The position numbers and the translations under genes were made by a program. Under the pieces are notes generated by a model. It saw only the letters and a list, made by a program, of their open reading frames with translations, was not told the DNA's origin and did not search any database. Positions 1-6,712 of a stretch of 11,262 bases of DNA are shown here, one piece after another (within the stretch, counting starts at the first letter, position 1; each line of letters begins with the position of its first letter). This DNA comes from Ignavibacteriaceae bacterium (GTDB lineage Bacteria; Bacteroidota; Ignavibacteria; Ignavibacteriales; Ignavibacteriaceae): NCBI GenBank assembly GCA_025449775.1, contig JANWIS010000102.1, positions 1-11,262 on the forward strand, in the 5' to 3' direction.

Positions 1-629
1 AGTTCTTCAGGTGAATATTCTTTAGTTCTAAAAACTGTAAATGAAACAGCAGAAAAAAATGCAATTGCTCCGAATAAAAAAGAAAACTTAACTGAATCAG
101 GAATTTCACCTTCAGCACCTATATTGGAAATTCCAAACCAATTCGTCATCAGATATGGTAATGCTGAAGCGATAACAGCTCCGGTACCAATAAAAAAACT
201 CTGCATTGCGAAACCGGCAGTTCGCTGATCGGAAGGAAGCATATCACCAACGAATGCTCTGAATGGCTCCATTGAAATATTTATTGATGCATCCATTATC
301 CATAACATTCCTGCAGCTATCCATAGTGATGGTGAATTTGGCATTGCAATTATTGCAATCGAAGCAAGTATAGCACCAACTAAAAAATAAGGTCTTCTTC
401 TTCCCAAACGGTTCCAGGTTCTGTCACTCATGTGCCCAATTATCGGCTGAACAATCAAACCCGTAACCGGAGCTGCTATCCAAAGAATGGGAATATTATC
501 AACGCTTGCTCCTAAAGTTTCGAAGATTCTGCTTACATTTGCATTTTGAAGTGCAAAGCCAAACTGAATCCCAAGAAATCCGAAACTCATGTTCCAGATT
601 TGCCAGAAGGAAAGACGGGGTTTTTGCAT
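1..629 (-). CDS. MFS sugar-type transporter (GPH/SLC45-like), partial
   Basis: Inner-membrane secondary transporter, probably a cation-coupled sugar permease. The reverse strand reads open from ATG at 629-627 to the window edge, giving 209 complete codons; the C-terminal part lies outside. The peptide begins MQKPRLSFWQIWNMSFGF and holds about six hydrophobic segments (roughly residues 12-30, 45-64, 82-97, 102-118, 138-158, 181-200). The loop after the second segment has a clear MFS motif A (GHMSDRTWNRLGRRRP, residues 65-80). The stretch MDASINISMEPFRAFVGDM (residues 112-130) resembles the fourth-to-fifth segment region of sucrose/maltose-type GPH and SLC45-like carriers. The fold and family group are seen in sequence; the sugar substrate is inferred and cannot be fixed. 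It is divergent from the pabBC gene, so the two probably have separate promoters in the 82-base gap. No frameshift is visible. Confidence 0.85.
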   Translation of the reverse strand, partial: MQKPRLSFWQIWNMSFGFLGIQFGFALQNANVSRIFETLGASVDNIPILWIAAPVTGLIVQPIIGHMSDRTWNRLGRRRPYFLVGAILASIAIIAMPNSPSLWIAAGMLWIMDASINISMEPFRAFVGDMLPSDQRTAGFAMQSFFIGTGAVIASALPYLMTNWFGISNIGAEGEIPDSVKFSFLFGAIAFFSAVSFTVFRTKEYSPEE

Positions 630-711
630 GAAAAGATTCCTAGAATGATTATTCCGAAAAAGTAAACTCTTTATCTTGCAACACTGAGTTAAATTATCTT
701 AGGTTGAAAAG
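630..711. promoter_or_regulatory. divergent intergenic region with a TTATCTT direct repeat
   Basis: This 82-base AT-rich gap lies between two divergent start codons and must hold the promoters for both genes. The heptamer TTATCTT occurs twice, at 671-677 and 694-700, with a 23-base period (about two helical turns), which could be a tandem binding site or chance in AT-rich DNA. I find no convincing -35/-10 pair or Bacteroidetes-type TTTG/TAnnTTTG pair on either strand, and no clear Shine-Dalgarno before the ATG at 712. Its promoter role is inferred from gene orientation. Confidence 0.4.
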
Positions 712-2586
712 ATGTTGAACAATAATATGAATTTCACCGAAATAATAAAACAAGTTGAAGATCATCCTTACTCGGGATTCTTTTATACACCTGTCTATTA
801 CAAGAAAGCCGTTTCATATCTCCTCCTGCGTCCGATTGAAATAGTTTCTGTTTATAAAAAAGATGATCTTGATTACGCATTTAAACTCATTCAAAAACTT
901 ATTAAGAAAAATTACTTCGGTTATTCGTTAATAAATTATGAAGCGGGATTTCTTTTTGAACAAAAGCTCGAAGTTTTTTTAAAGGATGAAAATAAAAAAC
1001 TGATACAATTTGTTTTCTTTGATGAGTCCGGGACAAGAAAACTAAAATCCTCAAAAATTATTTTTGATGATCGCACAAAGACAGGGTATTTAATTTCCGG
1101 GTTCAGGATGAACAAGTCCGAGGCACAATTCACAGACGATATACAAAAAATCAAGCAGCATATTAAAGAAGGCGACACGTATCAGGTCAATTATACTGTT
1201 AAAGGTAAATTTAAATTTTCCGGGTCTCCTTCATTACTTTTTCAAAAACTTCTTTTCAATCAGTCTGCCAGGTACTCAGCAATCATAAATAATGATGAAG
1301 AGTTTATTGTCTCCTTATCTCCTGAACTTTTTTTTAGTAAAAGAGGAAAAAGAATTTTATCGAAACCGATGAAGGGAACGATTCACCGGGGATTGAATCA
1401 CAGTTCTGATTCACTTTTGGAAAAAGAATTAGTCACCAGTGAAAAAGATCGTGCTGAGAATGTAATGATTGTTGACTTGATAAGAAATGATTTCGGAAAA
1501 ATTTGCAATTTTGGAAGTGTAACAGTTCCTGAACTTTTTAAAACCGAAAAGTATGAATCGCTTTACCAGTTAGTGAGTACTGTTAGAGGTAGATTAAAAA
1601 GGAAAACCAAAATCAGGGAAATAATTAAAAGCATATTTCCTTGTGGATCTGTTACAGGCGCACCAAAAATCCGAACTATGGAAATAATTAATGAGATCGA
1701 AAAGGAAAACCGGGATATTTATACCGGTTCAATTGGTCTCATTACTCCTCAAGAAATAAAGATGAACGTTGCAATCCGAACGGTAACGTTGAGCAAATCA
1801 AACGGTGAGGGTGTTATTGGACTTGGATCAGGAATTGTCTGGGACAGCGATCCAAATAAAGAATATGAGGAAGTGTTATTAAAAAGTAATTTCTTGACAC
1901 ATCAGCTTGATTACTTTGAAATATTTGAAACAATGAGGTATGAAAACGGTTCAATAAAATTTATCTCAGAACATCTTAACAGGATGAAAATCGCGTCTGA
2001 TTATTTCCTTTTTAAATACAACTATAAAAATATTGTCGTTGAATTAGAGAAGTCAATATTAACTCTTGACAAAAATGTGGTAAAAAAAATTAAGCTTAGT
2101 TTAACTAAGTGGGGAGAAATTAAAATTGAAATATCAGATATCACCGAAATAAATGACGAAGTTTCAATGATCATTTCTGAAAGCAGAATTAACTCAGGAG
2201 ATCCTTTTAGATATTTTAAAACTACTAACAGGAAATTATATGATGATGAATATTCAATTTTTAAATCAGATGGATTTTACGAAGTATTATATCTTAACGA
2301 AAGAGAAGAAGTAACTGAAGGAAGCAGAAGCAATATATTTTTAAGGAAAGGAAACTCATGGTTTACACCTCCTTCAACCGCTGGAATTCTACCAGGAATA
2401 TTTAGAAAATATTTTATGCTTACAAACTCCGATGTTTCTGAGAAGAGCCTGAGAATTGAAGATTTAATTAAAGCTGACGAATTAATTCTAACAAACGCTC
2501 TTCGAGGTGATATAAAAGTGAATAAACTTTTTATTAACCAGAGAGAGTTTATTGAATTCCAATCTTTTTCTCATGTTCCTGACTAA
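712..2586 (+). CDS. pabBC: fused aminodeoxychorismate synthase component I / 4-amino-4-deoxychorismate lyase
   Basis: Cytosolic bifunctional enzyme of p-aminobenzoate (folate) synthesis. The N-terminal chorismate-binding domain (about residues 125-395) makes aminodeoxychorismate from chorismate and ammonia. The C-terminal class IV aminotransferase-fold domain (about 400-620) splits it into pyruvate and p-aminobenzoate. PabB signatures are KPMKGT (218-223), with Lys221 at the position of the PabB lysine that separates it from TrpE (which has PIAGT); DLIRND (255-260); VTGAPKI (314-320); and GSGIVWDSDPNKEYEE (373-388). PabC signatures are EHLNRM (420-425), Lys503 in YFKTTNR as the likely PLP lysine, and VTEGSRSNIF (534-543). 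The region before the catalytic domain is short compared with TrpE. The glutamine amidotransferase subunit PabA is not in the window. The start could instead be the ATG at 727 (Met6), as neither has a good Shine-Dalgarno. The gene stands 62 bases before the next. Confidence 0.93.
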   Translation: MLNNNMNFTEIIKQVEDHPYSGFFYTPVYYKKAVSYLLLRPIEIVSVYKKDDLDYAFKLIQKLIKKNYFGYSLINYEAGFLFEQKLEVFLKDENKKLIQFVFFDESGTRKLKSSKIIFDDRTKTGYLISGFRMNKSEAQFTDDIQKIKQHIKEGDTYQVNYTVKGKFKFSGSPSLLFQKLLFNQSARYSAIINNDEEFIVSLSPELFFSKRGKRILSKPMKGTIHRGLNHSSDSLLEKELVTSEKDRAENVMIVDLIRNDFGKICNFGSVTVPELFKTEKYESLYQLVSTVRGRLKRKTKIREIIKSIFPCGSVTGAPKIRTMEIINEIEKENRDIYTGSIGLITPQEIKMNVAIRTVTLSKSNGEGVIGLGSGIVWDSDPNKEYEEVLLKSNFLTHQLDYFEIFETMRYENGSIKFISEHLNRMKIASDYFLFKYNYKNIVVELEKSILTLDKNVVKKIKLSLTKWGEIKIEISDITEINDEVSMIISESRINSGDPFRYFKTTNRKLYDDEYSIFKSDGFYEVLYLNEREEVTEGSRSNIFLRKGNSWFTPPSTAGILPGIFRKYFMLTNSDVSEKSLRIEDLIKADELILTNALRGDIKVNKLFINQREFIEFQSFSHVPD

Positions 2587-2610
2587 AAGAATTTAAGATT
2601 AAAATTCAAT

Positions 2611-2644
2611 AATTTGTAACAACTGCAAATTTATTTTTCAAATT
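2611..2644. repeat. small inverted and direct repeat between pabBC and idi
   Basis: AATTTG (2611-2616) is followed after nine bases by its exact inverse CAAATT (2626-2631), then by TATTTTT and a second CAAATT (2639-2644). The pair of CAAATT copies has a 13-base period. A 6-bp AT-only-rich stem followed by a broken T run is at best a weak terminator; an operator or promoter element for the following operon is equally possible. TATTTTTC (2632-2639) matches the Bacteroidetes -7 pattern TAnnTTTG in seven of eight bases, but the nearest upstream TTTG (2613-2616) is only 15 bases away, shorter than usual. The repeats are seen directly; any role is inferred. Confidence 0.3.
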
Positions 2645-2648
2645 AGAG

Positions 2649-3695
2649 ATGAACATAATATCAGAACAGACTTCAAAAAGGAAGAAAGAACATCTGGAGC
2701 TAAGCCTGAATTCTGATGTTTCCTTTAAAACAAAGGCGAATGGTTTTGAACAGTATGATTTTATTCATGATGCTACTACTGAAGTAGAAATTGACCGCAT
2801 AACATTCAAAACAATTTTTTTTAAAAAGAAAATAAACTATCCGTTCCTGATTTCTTGTATGACTGGTGGAAGCAGTGAGTCGGAAAATATAAATGCACAG
2901 CTTGCAATAGCTGCCGAGGAATTACAAATACCAATTGGAGTCGGTAGCCAAAGACAAGCACTGGAAAACGAAAATTTCAGAAAAAGTTATCAGATTATAA
3001 GGAAGAATGCGAAATCAGTTCCTGTATTAGGAAATCTTGGTGCAGCTGAACTTATAAAATTGAAATCAATGGACCCGATAAAAAACCTTATTAATCTAAT
3101 TGAAGCTGATGCATTTGTAATTCATTTAAATCCTTTGCAGGAATTAATCCAGCCGGAAGGCACACCGAATTTCAAAGGATTACTTAAAAGCATAAAAAAA
3201 CTTGTAAAAGAAATTCAGGTTCCTATAATTGTCAAAGAAGTTGGGTCCGGGATTGGCGGAAGATCATCAAAAAAATTGCTTGATGCCGGAGTTAAAGGAA
3301 TCGATGTTGCCGGTGCAGGCGGAACAAGCTGGGCTGGAATTGAAATGCTTAGAAATAAAAAAGCAACTGATGATTATTTTTGGGATTGGGGACTACCTAC
3401 TTCATTTTGTCTGAAAGAGAATGTAAGACTTAAAAATGATTATAAGTTTATTTTAATAGGATCCGGTGGAATTAACTCAGGGGTTGATGCTGCAAAAGCA
3501 TTCTCGCTTGGTGCCGATTATATTGCATCTGCAAGAATTATTCTTAAAGAACTGGATAGTAATGGTACCGAAGGAGTAAAAGATTTGATTACCGGCTGGT
3601 TTGGTACAATTAAAAAAATTATGTTTCTTACCGGGTCAAATTCACTCAAAGATTTACGAAAGAAAAAATTAATTCGGAGAGAACTTTCTTATTGA
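2649..3695 (+). CDS. fni: type 2 isopentenyl-diphosphate delta-isomerase (FMN-dependent)
   Basis: Cytosolic flavoenzyme that interconverts isopentenyl and dimethylallyl diphosphate, using reduced FMN, NAD(P)H and Mg2+. At 348 residues it has the usual family length and a TIM-barrel pattern. Visible type 2 signatures are RKKEHL (11-16), MTGG (71-74), GVGSQR (97-102), LGNLGAAEL (127-135), HLNPLQE (159-165, with the conserved Asn, Gln and Glu of the active site), VPIIVKEVGSG (191-201), AGAGGTSW (221-228) and the phosphate-binding GSGGI (271-275). There is no relation to the Nudix-type Idi-1. The ATG at 2649 places RKKEHL at the expected distance from the N-terminus. Its stop overlaps the start of the prenyl synthase by four bases, so the two are co-translated: this enzyme supplies the allylic primer and the next one uses it. 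The symbol idi-2 is also used. Confidence 0.95.
   Translation: MNIISEQTSKRKKEHLELSLNSDVSFKTKANGFEQYDFIHDATTEVEIDRITFKTIFFKKKINYPFLISCMTGGSSESENINAQLAIAAEELQIPIGVGSQRQALENENFRKSYQIIRKNAKSVPVLGNLGAAELIKLKSMDPIKNLINLIEADAFVIHLNPLQELIQPEGTPNFKGLLKSIKKLVKEIQVPIIVKEVGSGIGGRSSKKLLDAGVKGIDVAGAGGTSWAGIEMLRNKKATDDYFWDWGLPTSFCLKENVRLKNDYKFILIGSGGINSGVDAAKAFSLGADYIASARIILKELDSNGTEGVKDLITGWFGTIKKIMFLTGSNSLKDLRKKKLIRRELSY
3676..3681 (+). promoter_or_regulatory. Shine-Dalgarno site for the TTG-started prenyl synthase
   Basis: GGAGAG lies inside the end of the isomerase gene, ten bases before the TTG at 3692. It is the best Shine-Dalgarno match near any start in this window, and it supports TTG as the true start, since the frame has no in-frame ATG until the middle of the conserved domain (Met78). 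Confidence 0.6.
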
Positions 3696-4678
3696 TAGAA
3701 CATAAAAACTTTATAAAGCTCTACGAAACTGAAAGAAAAAAAATTGATAAAATTCTTTCATCAGCACTGAAAAAAAGAAAACCGGCTTCACTCTATGAAC
3801 CGGGATTATATATTTTGGGCAGTAAAGGAAAAAGATTACGACCGCTGCTTGTTCTTTTGTCTGCAAAAGCTGTTGGAGGAAATTTTAATAATGCATACAA
3901 CGCAGCAGCAGCCGTTGAAATGCTTCATAACTTTACGCTTGTTCATGATGATATCATGGACCATGCAGATATAAGAAGAGGGAGATTAACTCTTCATAAA
4001 AAGTATGATAATAGTACAGCAATTCTCACCGGTGATAGCCTTCTTTCAGTTGCATATGAATACTTGTTAAAAGATTGTGACGGTAACGCAAAAGAAGTTG
4101 TTAGTTCTTTTACAAAAGGACTGATTGAAGTTTGTGAAGGTCAAAGCATGGATACAGAATTTGAATTGAGAAAAAATGTTCCGCTGAATGAATATATTTT
4201 AATGATCAGAAAAAAGACTGCTGCGATGGCTGAAATGTGTTGTAAGGTGGGTGCACTTCTTGGAAGAGGAAATAATTTACTCATAAAATCTTTGGGCAGT
4301 TATGGATTGAATCTTGGAATTGCGTTCCAGATACAGGACGATCTGCTGGATATTATCGCTGAAGAAAGGGAATTTGGAAAAACTATTGGCGGAGATCTTG
4401 TCGAAGGTAAAAAAACTTTTCCTTTTCTTGTTGCTCTTGAAAAATCAGGAGGTGAAGACAAAAAAAAATTATTGAAAGTAATTGAGAGAAAAGGAATCAG
4501 ACTTAACCAGGTTTCCGGCTATAAACAGCTTTATCAAAAGCTTGGTGTTTTCGATGAAGCGAAGAAGGAAATTATGTTCTATAGCAGGAAAGCTTTGGAT
4601 TCTTTAAAGCCGTTTAACAGCTCGGACAGTAAAATATTTCGATGGCTTGCTGATTCTTTAATCCACAGAACAAAATAA
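3692..4678 (+). CDS. trans-isoprenyl diphosphate synthase (polyprenyl synthetase family)
   Basis: Cytosolic enzyme that condenses isopentenyl diphosphate onto an allylic diphosphate with Mg2+. The 328 residues are a normal length. Motifs in order are GKRLRP (46-51), the first Asp-rich motif DDIMD (86-90) followed by RRGR (95-98), KKT (174-176), and the second Asp-rich motif QDDLLD (215-220) with GGDLVEGKKT (233-242). The first motif lacks the two-residue insertion of bacterial FPP synthases (DDxxxxD). Phe81, five residues before its first Asp, is aromatic, which in this family usually caps the product near C15-C20 and argues against an octaprenyl chain. Product length is inferred, so I give no symbol. 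The start is TTG at 3692 in a TTGA overlap with the isomerase stop, backed by GGAGAG ten bases upstream. The stop shares one base with the HPr start. Confidence 0.92.
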   Translation: MIEHKNFIKLYETERKKIDKILSSALKKRKPASLYEPGLYILGSKGKRLRPLLVLLSAKAVGGNFNNAYNAAAAVEMLHNFTLVHDDIMDHADIRRGRLTLHKKYDNSTAILTGDSLLSVAYEYLLKDCDGNAKEVVSSFTKGLIEVCEGQSMDTEFELRKNVPLNEYILMIRKKTAAMAEMCCKVGALLGRGNNLLIKSLGSYGLNLGIAFQIQDDLLDIIAEEREFGKTIGGDLVEGKKTFPFLVALEKSGGEDKKKLLKVIERKGIRLNQVSGYKQLYQKLGVFDEAKKEIMFYSRKALDSLKPFNSSDSKIFRWLADSLIHRTK

Positions 4679-4944
4679 TGATTGAAAGAACTGTTAAAAT
4701 AATTAATAAAGCCGGGTTGCATACACGGCCTGCTGCAACTGTAGTCAAACTGGCTGCAAAATATAAATGCGATTTCTATATTTCACGTGATGGTATGAAC
4801 ATTAACGGAAAAAGTATTATTGGTGTAATGACTCTGGCTGCTGAAGAAGGTGCAGAGCTTATCTTATCATTCAATGGTGAAGATGAAGAACAAGCGGCAA
4901 AAGAGATAATAGAATATTTCGAAAGAGGATTTGACGAACTTTGA
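4678..4944 (+). CDS. ptsH: phosphocarrier protein HPr
   Basis: Small cytosolic phosphocarrier that takes a phosphoryl group from Enzyme I on a histidine and passes it to an EIIA-type acceptor. The 88-residue length is typical. The active-site signature AGLHTRPAA (residues 12-20) puts the phosphorylated histidine at exactly position 15. The regulatory site NGKSIIGVMTL (43-53) puts a serine at position 46, as in HPr proteins modified by HPr kinase/phosphorylase. Both sites are seen in sequence; Ser46 phosphorylation is inferred, and no hprK is in the window. The ATG shares its A with the stop of the prenyl synthase (TAATG), and its own stop is overlapped by the Enzyme I start, so translation is coupled on both sides. 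No Enzyme II gene is nearby, which suggests a mainly regulatory role or permeases encoded elsewhere. Confidence 0.96.
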   Translation: MIERTVKIINKAGLHTRPAATVVKLAAKYKCDFYISRDGMNINGKSIIGVMTLAAEEGAELILSFNGEDEEQAAKEIIEYFERGFDEL

Positions 4945-6707
4945 AATCATTTAAAGAAATATATCGTGGAGCCGAAAATAAGATTGCAGGAATTGGTGCT
5001 GCACCCGGAATTATTATCGGTGAAGCATACCTTTACACAAAAGAAAAACTCCAGATAAGCAATAAAGATGTTGAAGATATCGAAAAAGCAAAATATGATC
5101 TGACTGAAGCGATTGCAAAATCAAAGAAAGAACTGACTAAGATTTTTGCAGTTGCGAGAGAAATGATGGGTGAAGTTCGTGCATTAATTTTTGAAGCTCA
5201 GTTAATGATCCTTGATGACCCGATTTTGCTTAATGAAATTGTTCGGAGAATTGAAACGGAAAAAAAGTCGCCTGAATACATAGTTGATGATGAGATATCA
5301 AAATATCAGAGTAAAATGGTTCTGTCGCACGAAAGTTACATGAAGGAAAGAGCTCTTGATATTGAAGATATAAAGCAACGTATAATCAGGAATCTTCAGA
5401 AGCGAAGATGGGAATCTAAAATTGATCATAATGTTGTTGTTGTGAGCGAGACTCTTACTCCAGCTGATACAATTCTTCTTTCAAGAAATAAAGTATTAGC
5501 ATTCGTGACTGATCATGGAGGACTCACTTCACATGCCGCAATTATTTCCCGCTCTTTAAATATTCCTGCCGTAGTCGGTACTCATAATTCAACAAACCAG
5601 ATAAAAGACGGTGATGAGGTTGTAGTTGATGGATTTTATGGATATGTAATTATAAAGCCAACCGAAGAACAAAAGGCTTTCTTCTCCGATAAAAGAAAAA
5701 GACTGCTCAAGCTTCAAAAAGAACTCGAAGAACTTAAGGATAAAAAAGCTGTAACAAAAGATGGAAAAGAAATAAAGTTGTATGCAAACGTAGATGTTTC
5801 CGGAGAGATTGATGTGGTTGTTACAAGCGGTGCAAACGGAATAGGTTTGTACAGATCTGAACAGATATTAAATGAGCTTGGTGAATTTCCATCAGAAGAT
5901 GAACAGACAACAATTTATTCAAAGTTATCATCAAGAATTTATCCAAAATCAATTACTATCAGAGTCTTTGATATCGGTGGTGATAAATTCAGGTTTCTTG
6001 ATTTCCAGGAACCAAATCCGTTTTTAGGATTAAGAGGTGTCAGGCTGTTGCTGGAAAATCCTTCAATGCTAAAAACCCAGCTTAGAGCAATACTTAAAGC
6101 TAGCGTAAATAAAAATATTAAACTGATGCTGCCGATGGTAAGTACAATTGAGGAAATCCGGGAGACGAAAAAAATTTTTGAAGAATGTAAGAAAGAACTC
6201 AGGAATGAGAAAATAAAATTTGATAGAGATATCCAGGTTGGAATTATGATTGAAGTTCCTGCAGCTGCTGTGATGGCTAAAGAGTTTGCACATGAAGTTG
6301 ACTTTCTTAGTATCGGGACAAATGACCTCATTCAGTATTTAATGGCTGTTGACAGGGGAAATGACCTTGTTTCAAAACTTTATCAGGAATTCAGTCCGGT
6401 TATATTAAGAACTTTAAAAAATATTGTCAGTGCGGCCAGAAAAGCAAAAAAGCCGGTCAGTCTTTGCGGTGAAATGGCTGCAGATACGCTCGCAATGCCT
6501 TTGCTTATCGGTCTCGGTTTAGAAAGCCTGAGCTTATCTCCTTCAACAATTCCATATGCAAAAAGAATAATAAGGAGTTGTGATTACAAAAAAGCAAAGA
6601 GGCTTTCAGATAAATGTTTGCTTCTTCCAACCGAAGTTGAGATCAAAGAAACGATTGAAAAATTCTTCACCAAAAATAAAATAACAAGAACACGTCAAAT
6701 CATTTAA
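4941..6707 (+). CDS. ptsI: phosphoenolpyruvate-protein phosphotransferase (PTS Enzyme I)
   Basis: Cytosolic enzyme that autophosphorylates from phosphoenolpyruvate and hands the phosphate to HPr, encoded just upstream. It has 588 residues, slightly longer than the usual 570-580. The order is an N-terminal PEP-utiliser region with GIGAAPGIIIGEAY (17-30), a helical HPr-binding insert (about 40-160), the swivelling phosphohistidine segment DHGGLTSHAAIISRSLNIPA (191-210) with His198, and a C-terminal PEP-binding TIM barrel. In the barrel, Arg305 (GLYRSE), Arg341 (RVFDIGGDK), Glu438 (MIEVP), Asp462 (GTNDL) and Cys509 (SLCGEMA) match known PEP/Mg and catalytic residues of the E. coli enzyme. There is no GAF or NTR domain, so this is not EI-Ntr. 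GLYRSEQI departs from the common GLYRTEFL. The start is TTG in a TTGA overlap with the ptsH stop; the next in-frame Met (Met75) would remove conserved N-terminal sequence. Confidence 0.96.
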   Translation: MKSFKEIYRGAENKIAGIGAAPGIIIGEAYLYTKEKLQISNKDVEDIEKAKYDLTEAIAKSKKELTKIFAVAREMMGEVRALIFEAQLMILDDPILLNEIVRRIETEKKSPEYIVDDEISKYQSKMVLSHESYMKERALDIEDIKQRIIRNLQKRRWESKIDHNVVVVSETLTPADTILLSRNKVLAFVTDHGGLTSHAAIISRSLNIPAVVGTHNSTNQIKDGDEVVVDGFYGYVIIKPTEEQKAFFSDKRKRLLKLQKELEELKDKKAVTKDGKEIKLYANVDVSGEIDVVVTSGANGIGLYRSEQILNELGEFPSEDEQTTIYSKLSSRIYPKSITIRVFDIGGDKFRFLDFQEPNPFLGLRGVRLLLENPSMLKTQLRAILKASVNKNIKLMLPMVSTIEEIRETKKIFEECKKELRNEKIKFDRDIQVGIMIEVPAAAVMAKEFAHEVDFLSIGTNDLIQYLMAVDRGNDLVSKLYQEFSPVILRTLKNIVSAARKAKKPVSLCGEMAADTLAMPLLIGLGLESLSLSPSTIPYAKRIIRSCDYKKAKRLSDKCLLLPTEVEIKETIEKFFTKNKITRTRQII

Positions 6708-6712
6708 CCTTT

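Noticed and set aside
936..1178. Minus-strand open frame of 80 codons
   Set aside because: It lies wholly inside the well-supported pabBC gene, is serine/phenylalanine-rich as expected for the antisense of a Lys/Glu-rich AT-rich gene, and shows no motif.
712..2586. Anthranilate synthase (trpE) for the first half of the fused gene
   Set aside because: Lys221 in KPMKGT, not Ala, and the fused class IV lyase domain with EHLNRM and VTEGSRSNIF indicate p-aminobenzoate synthesis.
3229..3414. Plus-strand frame of 61 codons inside the type 2 isomerase
   Set aside because: It is an alternative frame across conserved flavin/phosphate-binding motifs of the real gene and has no recognisable domain.
5939..6331. 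Minus-strand frames of 130 and 74 codons opposite ptsI
   Set aside because: Both are antisense to the conserved PEP-binding barrel, overlap each other, and have low-complexity Ser/Phe/Ile composition.
4941..6707. Pyruvate phosphate dikinase, PEP synthase or the nitrogen-type EI-Ntr
   Set aside because: The length, the HPr-binding helical insert, the lack of an ATP-grasp or GAF domain and the adjacent ptsH all fit ordinary Enzyme I.
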